A DNA stretch of 63,805 bases from JAITMY01 sp031549685 (lineage in GTDB: Bacteria > Bacteroidota > Bacteroidia > Bacteroidales > UBA932): NCBI GenBank assembly GCA_031549685.1, contig JAVBPG010000014.1, positions 1-63,805 on the forward strand, read 5' to 3'. The position numbers and the translations under genes are program-made. Shown here piece by piece: positions 1 through 10,797 of this stretch. Under the pieces are notes generated by a model. It was not told the DNA's origin and did no database searches. It was given only the letters and a program-made list of their open reading frames with translations. Within the stretch, counting starts at the first letter, position 1, and the number at the start of each line of letters is the position of its first letter.

Positions 1-75
1 TGGCTACATGCCGCCTGCCTATTCTTCCCTGGCGTTTTTCTTTTTTGTATAAAATGCTGCTGCCGTGCTGGATTT

Positions 76-3000
76 TTACTCCACCGCAAACTTTACCGTT
101 TGCTGTACTCCCTCGGCGGTGGTTATCCTGAGTATGTACACTCCTCTCTTGAGCGGCCCTACGCTAATGGTTGCGCTGCTACCCTGGAGCGCCATACCAG
201 CCTTGACCTGCATACCGCTCTCGCTGTATATGGCCGCCTCGGCGCCATCAAGCGCGTGCACCGATGTTAGGCTCAGCGTGCCGCCGCTGGGTACCGGACT
301 TGGGTAGATGGACAGCGCAGCCGGCTGCTGAACGGGCACAAAATCGCATATTGACAAAGGAATTTCCTGCACCTTGGTATCCATTTCGCAGCGGTAGCTA
401 TCGGTCGATCCTTCGGGCACCTTGAGGTAGGGCTTGGTTGCCCCGTCAATAGGCTCACCATTCTTGTACCACTGGAATTTTTCGAAATCGTAGCCGCCGT
501 TGGTTTCCACGTTACAGTTAACCGAAGGCACGTTGCCCCACTTCATGTCGGCAATATCCTGAAGCGGAATGCCCACCCTGAGGGGCACCGTGTCGCTTAT
601 CTGCTTCGACGAGCGGCCGCTTACCTGCACGCGGTACAGGGCTGCATCGTCCACGGTAACGTTGGCAAAAGTGTAGGATACCGAGGTTCTGGTACCGCTT
701 CCGGTAATGGGTGCTCCCACGTTAACCCAGCTACCCTCGCCCTTGTAGCGCTGCCACTGGTAGCTAACGTCAATTCCCATTGCGGATATATCCATGGTGT
801 AGGTACCTCCGGTGCAAAGGCTGGTGCCTTGGGGCTGCTTGGTAATCTTGGTATCCAGGGTATCCGACTCTCCGTGTGGGGAGGATATGGTCAGCGTTCC
901 GTTGGCCGCCACAAAGGCGTATTTGGCGGTGTACGCTTGAACTTTGTTCAGGCTGTCCAACACCGGCGTAATGGCGTAAGTTCCAACCGGCGATATGGGG
1001 CTGTTGGTCGATGAGTAGTGTACCCTGCTCATAATATCGTGCTCGGAGTCGCCGGGCAGCAGGTCGCCACCGGTAACGCGGCCGGTAAAGCGCGGGTTGA
1101 GCTCAAGTTCACGCTTGACGTAGCTGTCGGCCGTGATGGTAATAACGCTCTTGGCGTACATGCACGATAGCGCAGAAAGCGTCGACTCAAGCAGCGAGTC
1201 GCCTTTATATACCGCGCTGATTTCGTAGCACACGTTGCTGGCCTCGGGCAGGTCGGTATCTACGTACTCCATCTCCTCCAGCTCCGAAGCAATGAGCATT
1301 CCGTCGCGGTACACCTTGTAGGTTACGGTCGGGTCGCCCTTCTTCATGATTACGGCAATGTTCCAGTTAATGCTAATGGACGACACTGCCGACAGGGATT
1401 GGAAGTCCTCGCCCGGAAGCGCTATCAGGTCGCTCTTGCCCGTTGTACCCGGCCCTGCATCGCATCCGGCCGCGTAGTTGCCTGTTCCCGCGTACTGCAC
1501 AAAGGAGTAACCCACCATCAGGTTCTTTTCCGCATCAATGGGCACCTCCTCGTCCAGCTCCACGCGGTTAAACTGGCCATAGGTCAGGCCGCTTATGGGC
1601 TGGCTATACACTATGTCGTTGCCGTTGCGAATGTGAAGCATCATGCTCTTGGCCTTCTTGGCAGGGAATATCTCCACCGCCGTGATGGTAGAGGTGGCAA
1701 ACTTCTTTTGATCCTCGGGCGAGAAAAGTACGGCTACCTCTATGGCGCCGCCGTTTGCCGTACCTATAGCGCTGTAGTTAGTACCGTTGTCCCAGCGCAA
1801 AACGGCCTCCTCTCCTGCGGCGGCTTGCGGCGTGCTGCGCAGCGTGCTTTGCGTAGTCGCGGCGGCAGCGATCCTTTCCCACGATGAGGCTGGCAGCATG
1901 GCGTTGCCCGGCGTTAGTTTGGCGGACAAGGTGCTGTTGGGAGCCGATTGCGGCTCGGACATGGGCGAGGGAGCCGCTCCGGTACCGATAAACAGGTCAT
2001 CGATGAGCAGCGCAAACTTATCGTTCGATAGGCACTGTATGGCCACAAAAGTTGCCTCGGGCGGAATGGTGTACGAGTACTTGGTCCACACCAGCTTGTT
2101 TTTGGGCACATCGGCCACCAACTCGGTAAAGTCGGATTGCTTTTTACCCCTGATGGAGTAGTACACCTTAAAGTGCTCGTCGGCGTTGGCAAGGTTAACA
2201 GCCTTGGCCCAGAACGAGAAGGTAAAGCTGGTAAGGAAGTTAAGCTGCGGGCTTATCAGCCAGTCGTTGTTAGGCTTATTGGTTGCCGCACCAAAGCAGG
2301 CCAGCGATTTATAGCCGCTGTGCCCCTTCCAGGTATCCAGCAGCGTACCTGTCATGGGCGGAGTTGTGGCGGTCGGGTCAAATACTATGAAGGCCATCTT
2401 TTCATTTTGATGGGGGAAGGTATCGCCCTTAATGCTGTACGTCTGGCCGCCATCGCCGTCAATGTAGCTCCAGCCCACAGAGCCCGGCGAGTTAATGGTA
2501 AAGCTGGTATGCCCTTCAATGCTGTCGGCCATATCCACCGAGGGTGGTATTTTATCGTAAAGTATCCACGTAAGCTTGGCCGCATGCGCCACATCATCGT
2601 ACTTGCTGGCCACCTTTACGGGGGTGGTGCCGGCCTGAATTACGGTTATGCGCGCCTTGGTTCCACCCGAGCGCACTGTAATGGTATCAACGCGCACCTG
2701 CGATGTGGTGTTCTCCTCGCAGGTAAAGCTGAGCGAAGCCTGGCCATCCACTACCCTTCCGCTGGCAGCGCTGAGGCGCACCCAGCTTCTGGAGCTGGCC
2801 TTCCACACGCTATCGCTGGAGGCAAAGCTAATGGTTTCAGGGTTCGCCTGAATGTTGCTTACCTTAAAGGTATCGGCCGTTTCCAGGGTAAAGGTGGTGT
2901 AGGTGTACTCGGTGGTAACGTTCAGCGAGCCGTAAATTCCCAAATCGCTTATAGGTACCCACCTGGTATCCATGTAGTAGCCATATATGGTGTTGTAGGC

Positions 3001-6000
3001 AAAAGCGCGCGCCGCCGTTTGCGGTATGCGGCGTGTGCCGCCGCCGCTCACGTGCGAAAATACTACATGGTACGCCCCCTGCACCGGAATAGGCTTGGGG
3101 AAAGTTACCGTAACGTACTGCGCCGCATAGCCAACAGGAAATGGCACGTAGGCCGAGTCTATTTCGGTGCCGGGCAAGCCATTTACATCCTCGCAAATGG
3201 CCACCTTAAGGGTGCAACCCTGGGTGTAGCTCGAGGGTGTGCTGTAAAATTTCACCTTCGATACCATACCCGCGCCCGTAAACTCAAAGCGCTCGGATAT
3301 TTTGGAGAAGTATGATGAGGGAATGGCGGTAAGGTAGGTTATGCCGTTTATCCTGTACTCGCTGGTAGGCGTCTCAAAGCCGTACACGTTCCACACCTCG
3401 GCCGTACCACCCACCTGTACGGCTTTCTTTACCGTGTCGGCACCGGTACCCGCCGAGTTGGTGGAGTGCAGTATCACATCGTATGAGGCCGAGCTGCTCT
3501 CGGGGTAAAGCACGTTCTTTACCGAAACCTTATTGGACGATTCGGGCTTGGCTCCGGGGAAGTACCACTGCCTTGAGGTAGGAAAGTAGGTCGACGTTTC
3601 GTCGAAGCTAACCTTGCCCCCCTCGGGCGGAAGCGACTGCCCGCCGTCGAACTTGTTGTGCCCGTTACCTCCTGTCGAGAAAGCGTCGGCGTATACCAGC
3701 ATGCCGGGCTTGGGCACGCGCGACTTGACCACCACCGCTCCCTTCACGGTTTTGGTGCTGGTGCCCAGGTTGCTTCGTACCGTCAGCGTGGCATCGTAAA
3801 CGCCCGCCTTGGCGTATAATACGCTCGGGCTCGATAAGGTGCTGCTTGAAATATTACCTCCGGTAAAGGTCCAATCCCAAAATACGGGAGGTCCGGACGA
3901 TTTATCAACAAAGGAAGCGGACTCGCCCTCGTACACCTCGGCGGTGTCGCTGGGCACGTACACCAGTATGCCGTCCAGCAGCGCCACATCGCCACCCCTA
4001 CCGTAGTACTGCCAGGCAAATCTTACATTGCGCCCCACGTACTCCGACAGGTCGATGCTTTGCAACCACCACTTGTGTAGGAGTGATGGGTTATCCACAT
4101 CGCCGGTGCTCCACTTCGGTACCCAGCTGGCGCCGCTATCGACCGAAACGTAAAAGGTGGTCGATCCTCCCTTGAGGTAGGTTCCCCCGTAGAACAGGTA
4201 AAAGTCGATAAGGGTTCCCGCCCTGTCGATATGCATTTTCGGCGACTTAAGCCAGGTATTTACCGGAGCGGCGGTGTCGAAGTTGACGTAGGCCGAGTAC
4301 TTGTTGCTCGGGTCGATATTCAGGTATGAACCCCAGGTTGAGCTTTTGCCGGTAGAGGCCGCAATCCACTTGTTGGAGCTGATGCCTGTACCGACATTTT
4401 CCACCGTCCAGCCCTTCGGCGGGAAGAGCGCGTTGGGCGTTTCGTCAAAGTTTTCGCCGAATATGCCGTTACCCTTAACCAAAAAATCGGCCACAGGCTC
4501 CACGGCACCACAAGGCGTGCTGGTGTACAGCTTAATGTTGGGGCGGTTACCGTTTACCGTACCGTTACCGGTAGTAGTAGTGCCGGTAGCTGTCCACTGC
4601 TGGTGCGACTTGGGCACATTGGAGTAGAAGCACTTGGATGAGACAAAGCCTACTTCCACCGAAGTTACTATGCGCACCAATACCTTCAGATTTTTGGTGC
4701 CTGAGTAGGTAAAATCAGTAACAAAGGGAATTTTTACCTCTCCCTTCACGTTTTTCCAAGCCGGCGCCGCTTGATACACCAGCGTAGCGCCGTCCACCTC
4801 GTTAGCCCAGGTAGTCGATTTTTGCGCGGTAGTGTCCACCTCCTTGAGGTAAATGTATATGGCCCGGTTGATGCTGGTAGCGCTATCCGCATACCACGAT
4901 ATGCCGTTTATTACACCGCCAGCTGACATATTCAGCTCAGCAGCCGTATATAAGGCCGAGCTGTAGGTATATTTTTGGTTGGCGCCCAGCGGAAACTCCG
5001 AGGTGGCCGTGCCCGAACCTATGGTTACAGAGTTGGGGCAAAGCATCTCCTTTTGAATTACCTTAACGTACCTTGAGGCGCTACGCTGGTAAATATTTCC
5101 CTCGTTAATGAGCAATGTTGTTTTATAAACACCTGTATTGTTGTAAACTACAGGTGGCGGAGTTTTACCTATGTACGAGGAGGGAACGCCACCCTCGAAG
5201 GTCCACTTCCAGGTACCGGCGTACATCGATCCGTCGGTGTATACTATGGAGTTCGAGGCGTAAATGAGCGTGTCGCTGGCTATGATGCCCACCATTACCG
5301 TATCACCGGGGTACATACCGTCGAGGTACTCGGCACCGGTGTTAATGGGGTCGAGGTATTTGGCCATGTGCTGGTTGGGGTCGGGTGCCTGGTCCCAGTG
5401 GTACCACAGCTTACCGTACAGGTTGCGGCCGGTGGTGGCGGCGCACGACGAGGTTCCGCCCGAGAGCGTTCCCACCACGCGCCCGTTTTGGTCAAACATG
5501 GGCGAGCCCGATGAGCCTCCCTCCGTTACGCTCCAGCCGTTGGCCGTGCCCACAAACTGGAATGCCCAGTGCGCGTTGGTGGCACCCACCGAGCCGGTGT
5601 TGCCCAGCCAGGTACCCGAGCTCACGCCGCCGTCGAAGGTGGATATTTTTTTCACATCGCCCTTGGGGTGGTGAATGCTTACTCCGCTGAGAGCAGGCGT
5701 GTTGCGCCTGTCCCAACCGTTGTAGTAAACGTTGTAATCTTTTGGTATTGAAGCGTTTAGCCTAAGCAGCAAACCATCGGACGAGCCGTTAATATCGAGC
5801 GATACCAGCCGCTGCGCTCCCGTCATGGTTTTGTACGTGGCCAGCGGCGAGGAGTTGCTACAGCCGGTGCGCTCAAAGTTAAAGTAGAATATCCACTTGT
5901 TAATGTCGGCATCGGAGGCCACTATCCCGTTACCATGGCTGCAGTGAAACGCCATAAGGAAGTAGGGAATCATGTTCTTCTCGGTGTTGTTCACTATGGT

Positions 6001-6819
6001 GCCCGAGCACAGGTAGCTCGACGAGCCCACCGCCTGAATGGTGGAGGCCACGCCCCTCTTCTGGTTCTGCCAGGCTCCGCCCTCGCTGCAGTTAATGTTT
6101 ACCATGCACGCCCCCGACGACCCTGCGTGGCTTGGCCCCATGGGCACGTCAAAGAATGCCTCGGCCAGCTGCACATAGCTGTCGTTGTACACGTAGCCAA
6201 TACCCGATATGGATATGACGGGCTGGGTGGACATGTAGCTGTTGGCATTGCTTTCGCTGCCGGTTGGCGCCACGTACTCCAGCACCAGCGCATCGCCGGC
6301 CACCATTTCGGTGGCAAACTCAGGGCCATGCTGGGGGTTATTCTCGCTGGTGTAGGCGCCCAGCACGTGCCGCTCGTTAGCGCTATATATAAAGAGGCGC
6401 GCACCCTGGGGCAGGTAAAATTGTTTGTAGTATAGGATTTGGGCTATGGCGTTGGGCGCGTTAATCCCCAGGCGCCAGATGCGCTCGCCCGAGGCAAGGG
6501 TAGTCCACTCGCCCGAGTTCTCCATGGTGTAGTCCACGGGGATAATTTCGGCCACGCGCGGCGGCTGGTTCATGGCCGCCTCGGTCAAATCCTCGCGCTT
6601 CAGCGCGTCCACATCAAAGGGCACGTCCACCTTGCGCTCAAAGCCCACGGCCTGCGCCTTTGCCTTGGCGCGCTTGCTGCTGGACTGCGTAAAGCTGGGA
6701 GGCAGACCCCCCTGGCTAATTTGGGCAAAAGAGGGAGCCGCCCACAGCAGGGCCAACGATACTACCAGCACTTTTGCCAGGGAATATTTCTTCAGCATTT
6801 TGGGTAACTTTAAAAACAT
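76..6819 (-). CDS. Secreted multidomain S1-type serine protease/adhesin with T9SS sorting domain
   Basis: A 2247-residue secreted protein. A signal peptide (about 1-33, ending SFAQ) is followed by a propeptide-like region and a chymotrypsin-fold protease related to lysyl endopeptidase (about 230-500). The likely triad is H292 (AFHC), D348 (GSSD) and S437 (GGSSGSP). Then come a PKD-like domain (about 510-590), jelly-roll/cleaved-adhesin-type modules, more PKD repeats, a BACON-like domain (about 1310-1390), a second gingipain-type cleaved-adhesin module, MBG- and Ig-like domains, and a C-terminal Por/T9SS sorting domain starting LSIYPSPVPSGG. By family knowledge the last domain is cleaved during T9SS export and the protein stays on the surface. 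The window also encodes SprA, the T9SS channel. The start is uncertain: the second Met at 6798 gives a more usual signal peptide. Substrate specificity is not deducible. Confidence 0.85.
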   Translation of the reverse strand: MFLKLPKMLKKYSLAKVLVVSLALLWAAPSFAQISQGGLPPSFTQSSSKRAKAKAQAVGFERKVDVPFDVDALKREDLTEAAMNQPPRVAEIIPVDYTMENSGEWTTLASGERIWRLGINAPNAIAQILYYKQFYLPQGARLFIYSANERHVLGAYTSENNPQHGPEFATEMVAGDALVLEYVAPTGSESNANSYMSTQPVISISGIGYVYNDSYVQLAEAFFDVPMGPSHAGSSGACMVNINCSEGGAWQNQKRGVASTIQAVGSSSYLCSGTIVNNTEKNMIPYFLMAFHCSHGNGIVASDADINKWIFYFNFERTGCSNSSPLATYKTMTGAQRLVSLDINGSSDGLLLRLNASIPKDYNVYYNGWDRRNTPALSGVSIHHPKGDVKKISTFDGGVSSGTWLGNTGSVGATNAHWAFQFVGTANGWSVTEGGSSGSPMFDQNGRVVGTLSGGTSSCAATTGRNLYGKLWYHWDQAPDPNQHMAKYLDPINTGAEYLDGMYPGDTVMVGIIASDTLIYASNSIVYTDGSMYAGTWKWTFEGGVPSSYIGKTPPPVVYNNTGVYKTTLLINEGNIYQRSASRYVKVIQKEMLCPNSVTIGSGTATSEFPLGANQKYTYSSALYTAAELNMSAGGVINGISWYADSATSINRAIYIYLKEVDTTAQKSTTWANEVDGATLVYQAAPAWKNVKGEVKIPFVTDFTYSGTKNLKVLVRIVTSVEVGFVSSKCFYSNVPKSHQQWTATGTTTTGNGTVNGNRPNIKLYTSTPCGAVEPVADFLVKGNGIFGENFDETPNALFPPKGWTVENVGTGISSNKWIAASTGKSSTWGSYLNIDPSNKYSAYVNFDTAAPVNTWLKSPKMHIDRAGTLIDFYLFYGGTYLKGGSTTFYVSVDSGASWVPKWSTGDVDNPSLLHKWWLQSIDLSEYVGRNVRFAWQYYGRGGDVALLDGILVYVPSDTAEVYEGESASFVDKSSGPPVFWDWTFTGGNISSSTLSSPSVLYAKAGVYDATLTVRSNLGTSTKTVKGAVVVKSRVPKPGMLVYADAFSTGGNGHNKFDGGQSLPPEGGKVSFDETSTYFPTSRQWYFPGAKPESSNKVSVKNVLYPESSSASYDVILHSTNSAGTGADTVKKAVQVGGTAEVWNVYGFETPTSEYRINGITYLTAIPSSYFSKISERFEFTGAGMVSKVKFYSTPSSYTQGCTLKVAICEDVNGLPGTEIDSAYVPFPVGYAAQYVTVTFPKPIPVQGAYHVVFSHVSGGGTRRIPQTAARAFAYNTIYGYYMDTRWVPISDLGIYGSLNVTTEYTYTTFTLETADTFKVSNIQANPETISFASSDSVWKASSRSWVRLSAASGRVVDGQASLSFTCEENTTSQVRVDTITVRSGGTKARITVIQAGTTPVKVASKYDDVAHAAKLTWILYDKIPPSVDMADSIEGHTSFTINSPGSVGWSYIDGDGGQTYSIKGDTFPHQNEKMAFIVFDPTATTPPMTGTLLDTWKGHSGYKSLACFGAATNKPNNDWLISPQLNFLTSFTFSFWAKAVNLANADEHFKVYYSIRGKKQSDFTELVADVPKNKLVWTKYSYTIPPEATFVAIQCLSNDKFALLIDDLFIGTGAAPSPMSEPQSAPNSTLSAKLTPGNAMLPASSWERIAAAATTQSTLRSTPQAAAGEEAVLRWDNGTNYSAIGTANGGAIEVAVLFSPEDQKKFATSTITAVEIFPAKKAKSMMLHIRNGNDIVYSQPISGLTYGQFNRVELDEEVPIDAEKNLMVGYSFVQYAGTGNYAAGCDAGPGTTGKSDLIALPGEDFQSLSAVSSISINWNIAVIMKKGDPTVTYKVYRDGMLIASELEEMEYVDTDLPEASNVCYEISAVYKGDSLLESTLSALSCMYAKSVITITADSYVKRELELNPRFTGRVTGGDLLPGDSEHDIMSRVHYSSTNSPISPVGTYAITPVLDSLNKVQAYTAKYAFVAANGTLTISSPHGESDTLDTKITKQPQGTSLCTGGTYTMDISAMGIDVSYQWQRYKGEGSWVNVGAPITGSGTRTSVSYTFANVTVDDAALYRVQVSGRSSKQISDTVPLRVGIPLQDIADMKWGNVPSVNCNVETNGGYDFEKFQWYKNGEPIDGATKPYLKVPEGSTDSYRCEMDTKVQEIPLSICDFVPVQQPAALSIYPSPVPSGGTLSLTSVHALDGAEAAIYSESGMQVKAGMALQGSSATISVGPLKRGVYILRITTAEGVQQTVKFAVE

Positions 6820-7599
6820 AAGCTATTCACAAAAATCAAACATTTACAGAATTATAAGGCAAGCACAACACCGCACGCACGGCAGGCCACCGCCAAAATT
6901 TTAACTCGCGAAGTTACGTTAAGTATACGGGAAAATCAACATTTGGTAACAGTTTTTTACATCTGAAAAGAAAATAAATTGCGTTTTGTTATCATTAGCG
7001 TTAAAAACACAACAAATTCCCACATTCAACCGGAAAACAGCTGCAATTTATAAAAAAATAACCCCACCGAAAGTTACGTATTGTAATTAATACCCCCCGT
7101 AAGCAAATTTAACCATAGCCAAAAGCCTACAATAGCTAACATATTGATAGATCAGCATGGCAGCGCAAGCCAGCGTAAAATGCAAAAATGCAGGCCGCGC
7201 AATGTTTTTACGTAAAGTTTACCACAGTAGGTATTAATTTATCACTAACCGTTTTCGCCTAATATACAGCCGGAATACCACAGAAATATGTTTCTCAGCT
7301 CTAAATTTAATGCTAGTGAAAGGAAAACACTACGAATACGTCACATTTTTAACTTTCTTACCGTCTATTTGAAATTTTCTTTGCGTTTAACTCAAAAAAA
7401 ACGCTTTGCTGCATTGAGGTTATCGCAATAAGGTGTACATTTGCAGCCGGACCATTACGCTTTAACTTTTTCACACCGACAACAAACTGATTTAAAGCAT
7501 ATTAAATCAGATTACTGAAGCCTGTTATATTTTTTAACACGAAAAAGAAAGTAAGAAAATGGATACCCGACAAGTACAAACCAAAATAAACCAAAAAGC
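6820..7599. other. Long AT-rich divergent intergenic region
   Basis: About 780 bases between the minus-strand secreted protease and the plus-strand SusC gene. It is AT-rich with no convincing ORF or RNA gene. The only supported element is the SusC promoter near 7414-7443. I saw no strong hairpin terminator and no clear TAnnTTTG box for the protease gene. Confidence 0.6.
7414..7443 (+). promoter_or_regulatory. Bacteroidetes-type promoter of the susCD operon
   Basis: TTG at 7414-7416, a 19-base spacer, then TACATTTG at 7436-7443. This matches the Bacteroidetes -33 (TTTG/TTG) and -7 (TAnnTTTG) pattern with the usual spacing. It implies a 5' leader of about 155-160 bases before the SusC start. 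Confidence 0.7.
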
Positions 7600-7608
7600 A
7601 TGAGAGCA

Positions 7609-10600
7609 ATGAAAAGAAAGCTGCTGCTGCTTACCCTGCTGCTATCGGGCGCTGCGCTGGTGCAGGCTGCAAGGGTTACCGGTATAGCTACCGGCGAGGA
7701 TGGGCTACCTGCCCCGGGCGTTAACGTGGTAGTAAAAGGTACAAGCGTGGGCGCGGTTACCGGCGCCGATGGGCGCTACTCCATCAACGCCCCCGACGGC
7801 GCTACAACGCTCGTATTTTCATCGTTGGAGCACGCCACCCAGGAGGTGGCCATTTCGGGTAGCGAGGTAAATGCATCGATGACGGCAAGCGCAAAAAGCC
7901 TGGATGAGGTAGTGGTAACGGCCATGGGTATGAAGCGCGATCGCAAGGCTTTAGGCTATGCAGTCCAGGATATTAAGTCGGAGGACTTGACTCGTGGTGG
8001 CAACTCGAACGTTATAGGGGCCTTGCAAGGTAAGGTTGCAGGCGTTGAGATTAATCCGTCAAGTGGGTCTCCTGGCGCCTCGGCACAGCTGGTTATCCGC
8101 GGCGCACGCTCGTTTACCGGAAATAACACCCCTCTGTACGTAATTGATGGTATGCCTATAGCATCAACATTTGATTACAACACCGATGTTACCAACAACG
8201 GCAGTGTTGGTGGCGCTGACCTTTCGAATCGCGCCATAGACCTTGACCCTAACGATATTGAAAGTATCAATATTTTGAAAGGACAAGCCGCTGCAGCGCT
8301 GTATGGTATTCGCGCCTCAAACGGAGTTGTAGTAATTACTACCAAGAGTGGCCGCAACACGGGAGGAAAGGTAACCGTATCGTTTTCCAACAGCAGCAGT
8401 TTGGAGCAAATATCGCGCAAGCCCGATATACAGCAGACTTACGCACAAGGTGTTTACGGTTCGTACGTTCCTAACACATCAATGAGCTGGGGGCCAAAAA
8501 TTTCAGATCTTCCAAATGACCCCACCTATGGAGGTAACAACAACGGACACCCCGACATGTACAAGGTTACCCAGCTGGAGCAGGCAGGTTTGGATCCTTG
8601 GGTTACTCCTAAAGCATACGATAACGTGAGCGATTTTTACCAAACCGGCTACACCGTTTCAAATTCGGTTAACGTGGGCTATGGCGATGGGAAATCAAGC
8701 ATCGCCTTAGGCTTGGGTAGCAACAACCAACAGGGTATCATTTCCTCAACCGATATGAGTCGCTACAACGGCAAGCTGGCGGGAGAACGAATCCTCAACG
8801 ACATGTGGAAAGTCGGATTCTCCGGCAACTATTCGCAGACCGCTATTAACAAGGCCTCGGGAGCCAACGACGGCTTGGTGGCAACGGTTATGGCCGCTCC
8901 CCCTAGCTACAACATGAAGGGAATACCCAGCCACTACCCCGGCGACCCCTATGCGCAAATTAACTACCGCAACCTTACGTTCAACAACCCATACTGGGCC
9001 ATGGACAACAATAAGTTTTACGAAGAAACTAACCGCTTCTTCGGGAATGGGTATATAGAATTTGCCCCAAAAATTAGCTGGAGCGAAGATAAGTATCTCA
9101 ACTTCCGCTACCAGCTGGGCGTTGACTCCTACAGCAGCAACTACGAGGACTGCTTTGGCTACGGATCTAAGGGAGGATCCGGAAATACCCACCTTTACGG
9201 TCTTACCAGTACTACCTACAATTCGCTGCTTACCGCAAACTACAGCATGGATATTATTGAGGATTTACACCTCGCAGTTTTGGCAGGTAACGAAATCAAC
9301 TACGAAAAGGTGGTGGGTTACGATGAAACCGGTACCAACTTCAACTTCGGAGGATGGAACCACATTTCCAATACCGAAATTCAAACTACCGATGCCACCC
9401 ATGGCAAGGCTCTCAGCGTAGGTACTTTTGCCAATGTTGAGTTGAGCTACAACGAAATGCTTTTCCTTAACGCCACCGGACGCTACGATAAAGTATCAAG
9501 TATGCCGCGTGACAACCGCGGGTTCTTCTATCCATCTGTGTCGCTTGGCTTCGTGTTTACCGCGCTGGAGGCAATACAGGATAAGACTCCCATATCGTTT
9601 GGCAAGTTACGCGTATCATACGCCGAGGTAGGACAAGCCGGTACATACCTTAACAACTTTTACTATAAGCCCAGCTACGGCGGCGGATGGTGGGATGCCG
9701 ACCCCATTATCTACCCGGTAAGTGGCGTGAGCGCATATATTCCATACTTCCGTGTGTACGACACCAACCTGAAGCCTCAAAATACTATCTCGTATGAAGT
9801 AGGCGCCGATTTACGATTCTTCAATAACCTTATTGGAATTGACTACACATTCTCTCGCCAGAATGTAAAGGACCAAATTTTCCCCATTCCACTCGCAGGC
9901 TCAAGCGGAGCACAGGAACTGTACACCAACGGAGGTAAAATGCACACCAACGCTCACGAGGTTATTTTAACCATCAATGCCCTACGCAAAAAAGATTGGG
10001 ATTGGACTATTCTAGCTAACTTCAGCAAAATTGACAACTACGTTGACGAGTTGGCTCAAGGCGTAGAAAGCATCACACTAGGTGGATTTGTTACACCCCA
10101 GGTTCGTGCCAATATTGGCGATAAATTTCCCGTAATATATGGTGGCCAATATGCAAAAGATGATCAAGGTAGGGTTTTGGTGGACGAAGATCCCAACAGC
10201 TACTACTATGGTATGCCCATTTGGGGCGAAGATGGCGTAATTGGCTCCGTCTCGCCGGACTTTATCGTGGGTTTGAGCAGCACACTACGCTGGAAGTCCC
10301 TCACGTTAGCCGCAACCTTTGACTGGAAGCAGGGAGGTTACATGTACTCCGGTACCAATGGGTTGTACTACACCTATGGCCTGGCTAAGGAAACCCAAGA
10401 CCGTGAAACTCCCTTTGTTTACCCTGGCTACAAATCCGATGGGACACCCAACAACATTGTGCGCGGCGGGCTATCTGACCCCGACGCATACCAGGATTTG
10501 TACAGCGATGTACTCGGCAATATTGACGAAGCATATGTATTCGAATCTTCATACATTAAGCTACGCGAAGTATCGCTTACCTACAAGTTTCCCCGATACA

Positions 10601-10773
10601 GAACGCTGGATGTAAGCTTAACTGCTTTTGCCCGCAATATTTTGCTGTGGACCACGTTGCCCAACCTCGACCCCGAAAGTTCGCAGGGTAACAACAACAT
10701 GACCGGCGCATTTGAGCGCTTCTCAGTACCACAAACCACCAGCATTGGCTTGGGTTTAAACTTAACATTTTAA
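7609..10773 (+). CDS. SusC/RagA-family TonB-dependent outer-membrane receptor
   Basis: A large outer-membrane barrel that imports a ligand captured by its SusD partner, driven by TonB. A signal peptide (to about residue 20, LVQA) is followed by a carboxypeptidase-regulatory-like domain (GxDGRYSI region), the DEVVVTAMG linker, a plug domain containing the SusC hallmark GVVVITTKSGR, and a long beta-barrel ending in LGLNLTF, a typical terminal strand. About 1054 residues, normal for the family. Met at 7609 is preferred; an in-frame ATG at 7600 adds three residues. SusD follows after 24 bases, so the two are co-transcribed. The ligand is not predictable; no glycoside hydrolase, sigma/anti-sigma pair or hybrid sensor is adjacent. 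Confidence 0.93.
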   Translation: MKRKLLLLTLLLSGAALVQAARVTGIATGEDGLPAPGVNVVVKGTSVGAVTGADGRYSINAPDGATTLVFSSLEHATQEVAISGSEVNASMTASAKSLDEVVVTAMGMKRDRKALGYAVQDIKSEDLTRGGNSNVIGALQGKVAGVEINPSSGSPGASAQLVIRGARSFTGNNTPLYVIDGMPIASTFDYNTDVTNNGSVGGADLSNRAIDLDPNDIESINILKGQAAAALYGIRASNGVVVITTKSGRNTGGKVTVSFSNSSSLEQISRKPDIQQTYAQGVYGSYVPNTSMSWGPKISDLPNDPTYGGNNNGHPDMYKVTQLEQAGLDPWVTPKAYDNVSDFYQTGYTVSNSVNVGYGDGKSSIALGLGSNNQQGIISSTDMSRYNGKLAGERILNDMWKVGFSGNYSQTAINKASGANDGLVATVMAAPPSYNMKGIPSHYPGDPYAQINYRNLTFNNPYWAMDNNKFYEETNRFFGNGYIEFAPKISWSEDKYLNFRYQLGVDSYSSNYEDCFGYGSKGGSGNTHLYGLTSTTYNSLLTANYSMDIIEDLHLAVLAGNEINYEKVVGYDETGTNFNFGGWNHISNTEIQTTDATHGKALSVGTFANVELSYNEMLFLNATGRYDKVSSMPRDNRGFFYPSVSLGFVFTALEAIQDKTPISFGKLRVSYAEVGQAGTYLNNFYYKPSYGGGWWDADPIIYPVSGVSAYIPYFRVYDTNLKPQNTISYEVGADLRFFNNLIGIDYTFSRQNVKDQIFPIPLAGSSGAQELYTNGGKMHTNAHEVILTINALRKKDWDWTILANFSKIDNYVDELAQGVESITLGGFVTPQVRANIGDKFPVIYGGQYAKDDQGRVLVDEDPNSYYYGMPIWGEDGVIGSVSPDFIVGLSSTLRWKSLTLAATFDWKQGGYMYSGTNGLYYTYGLAKETQDRETPFVYPGYKSDGTPNNIVRGGLSDPDAYQDLYSDVLGNIDEAYVFESSYIKLREVSLTYKFPRYRTLDVSLTAFARNILLWTTLPNLDPESSQGNNNMTGAFERFSVPQTTSIGLGLNLTF

Positions 10774-10797
10774 GCAAATCGTAAAAAACAACAGAGT

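Noticed and set aside
2137..3315. 392-residue plus-strand open frame opposite the secreted protease
   Set aside because: It is the shadow of the minus-strand gene. That strand has a coherent signal peptide, protease motifs and sorting domain; this frame shows none.
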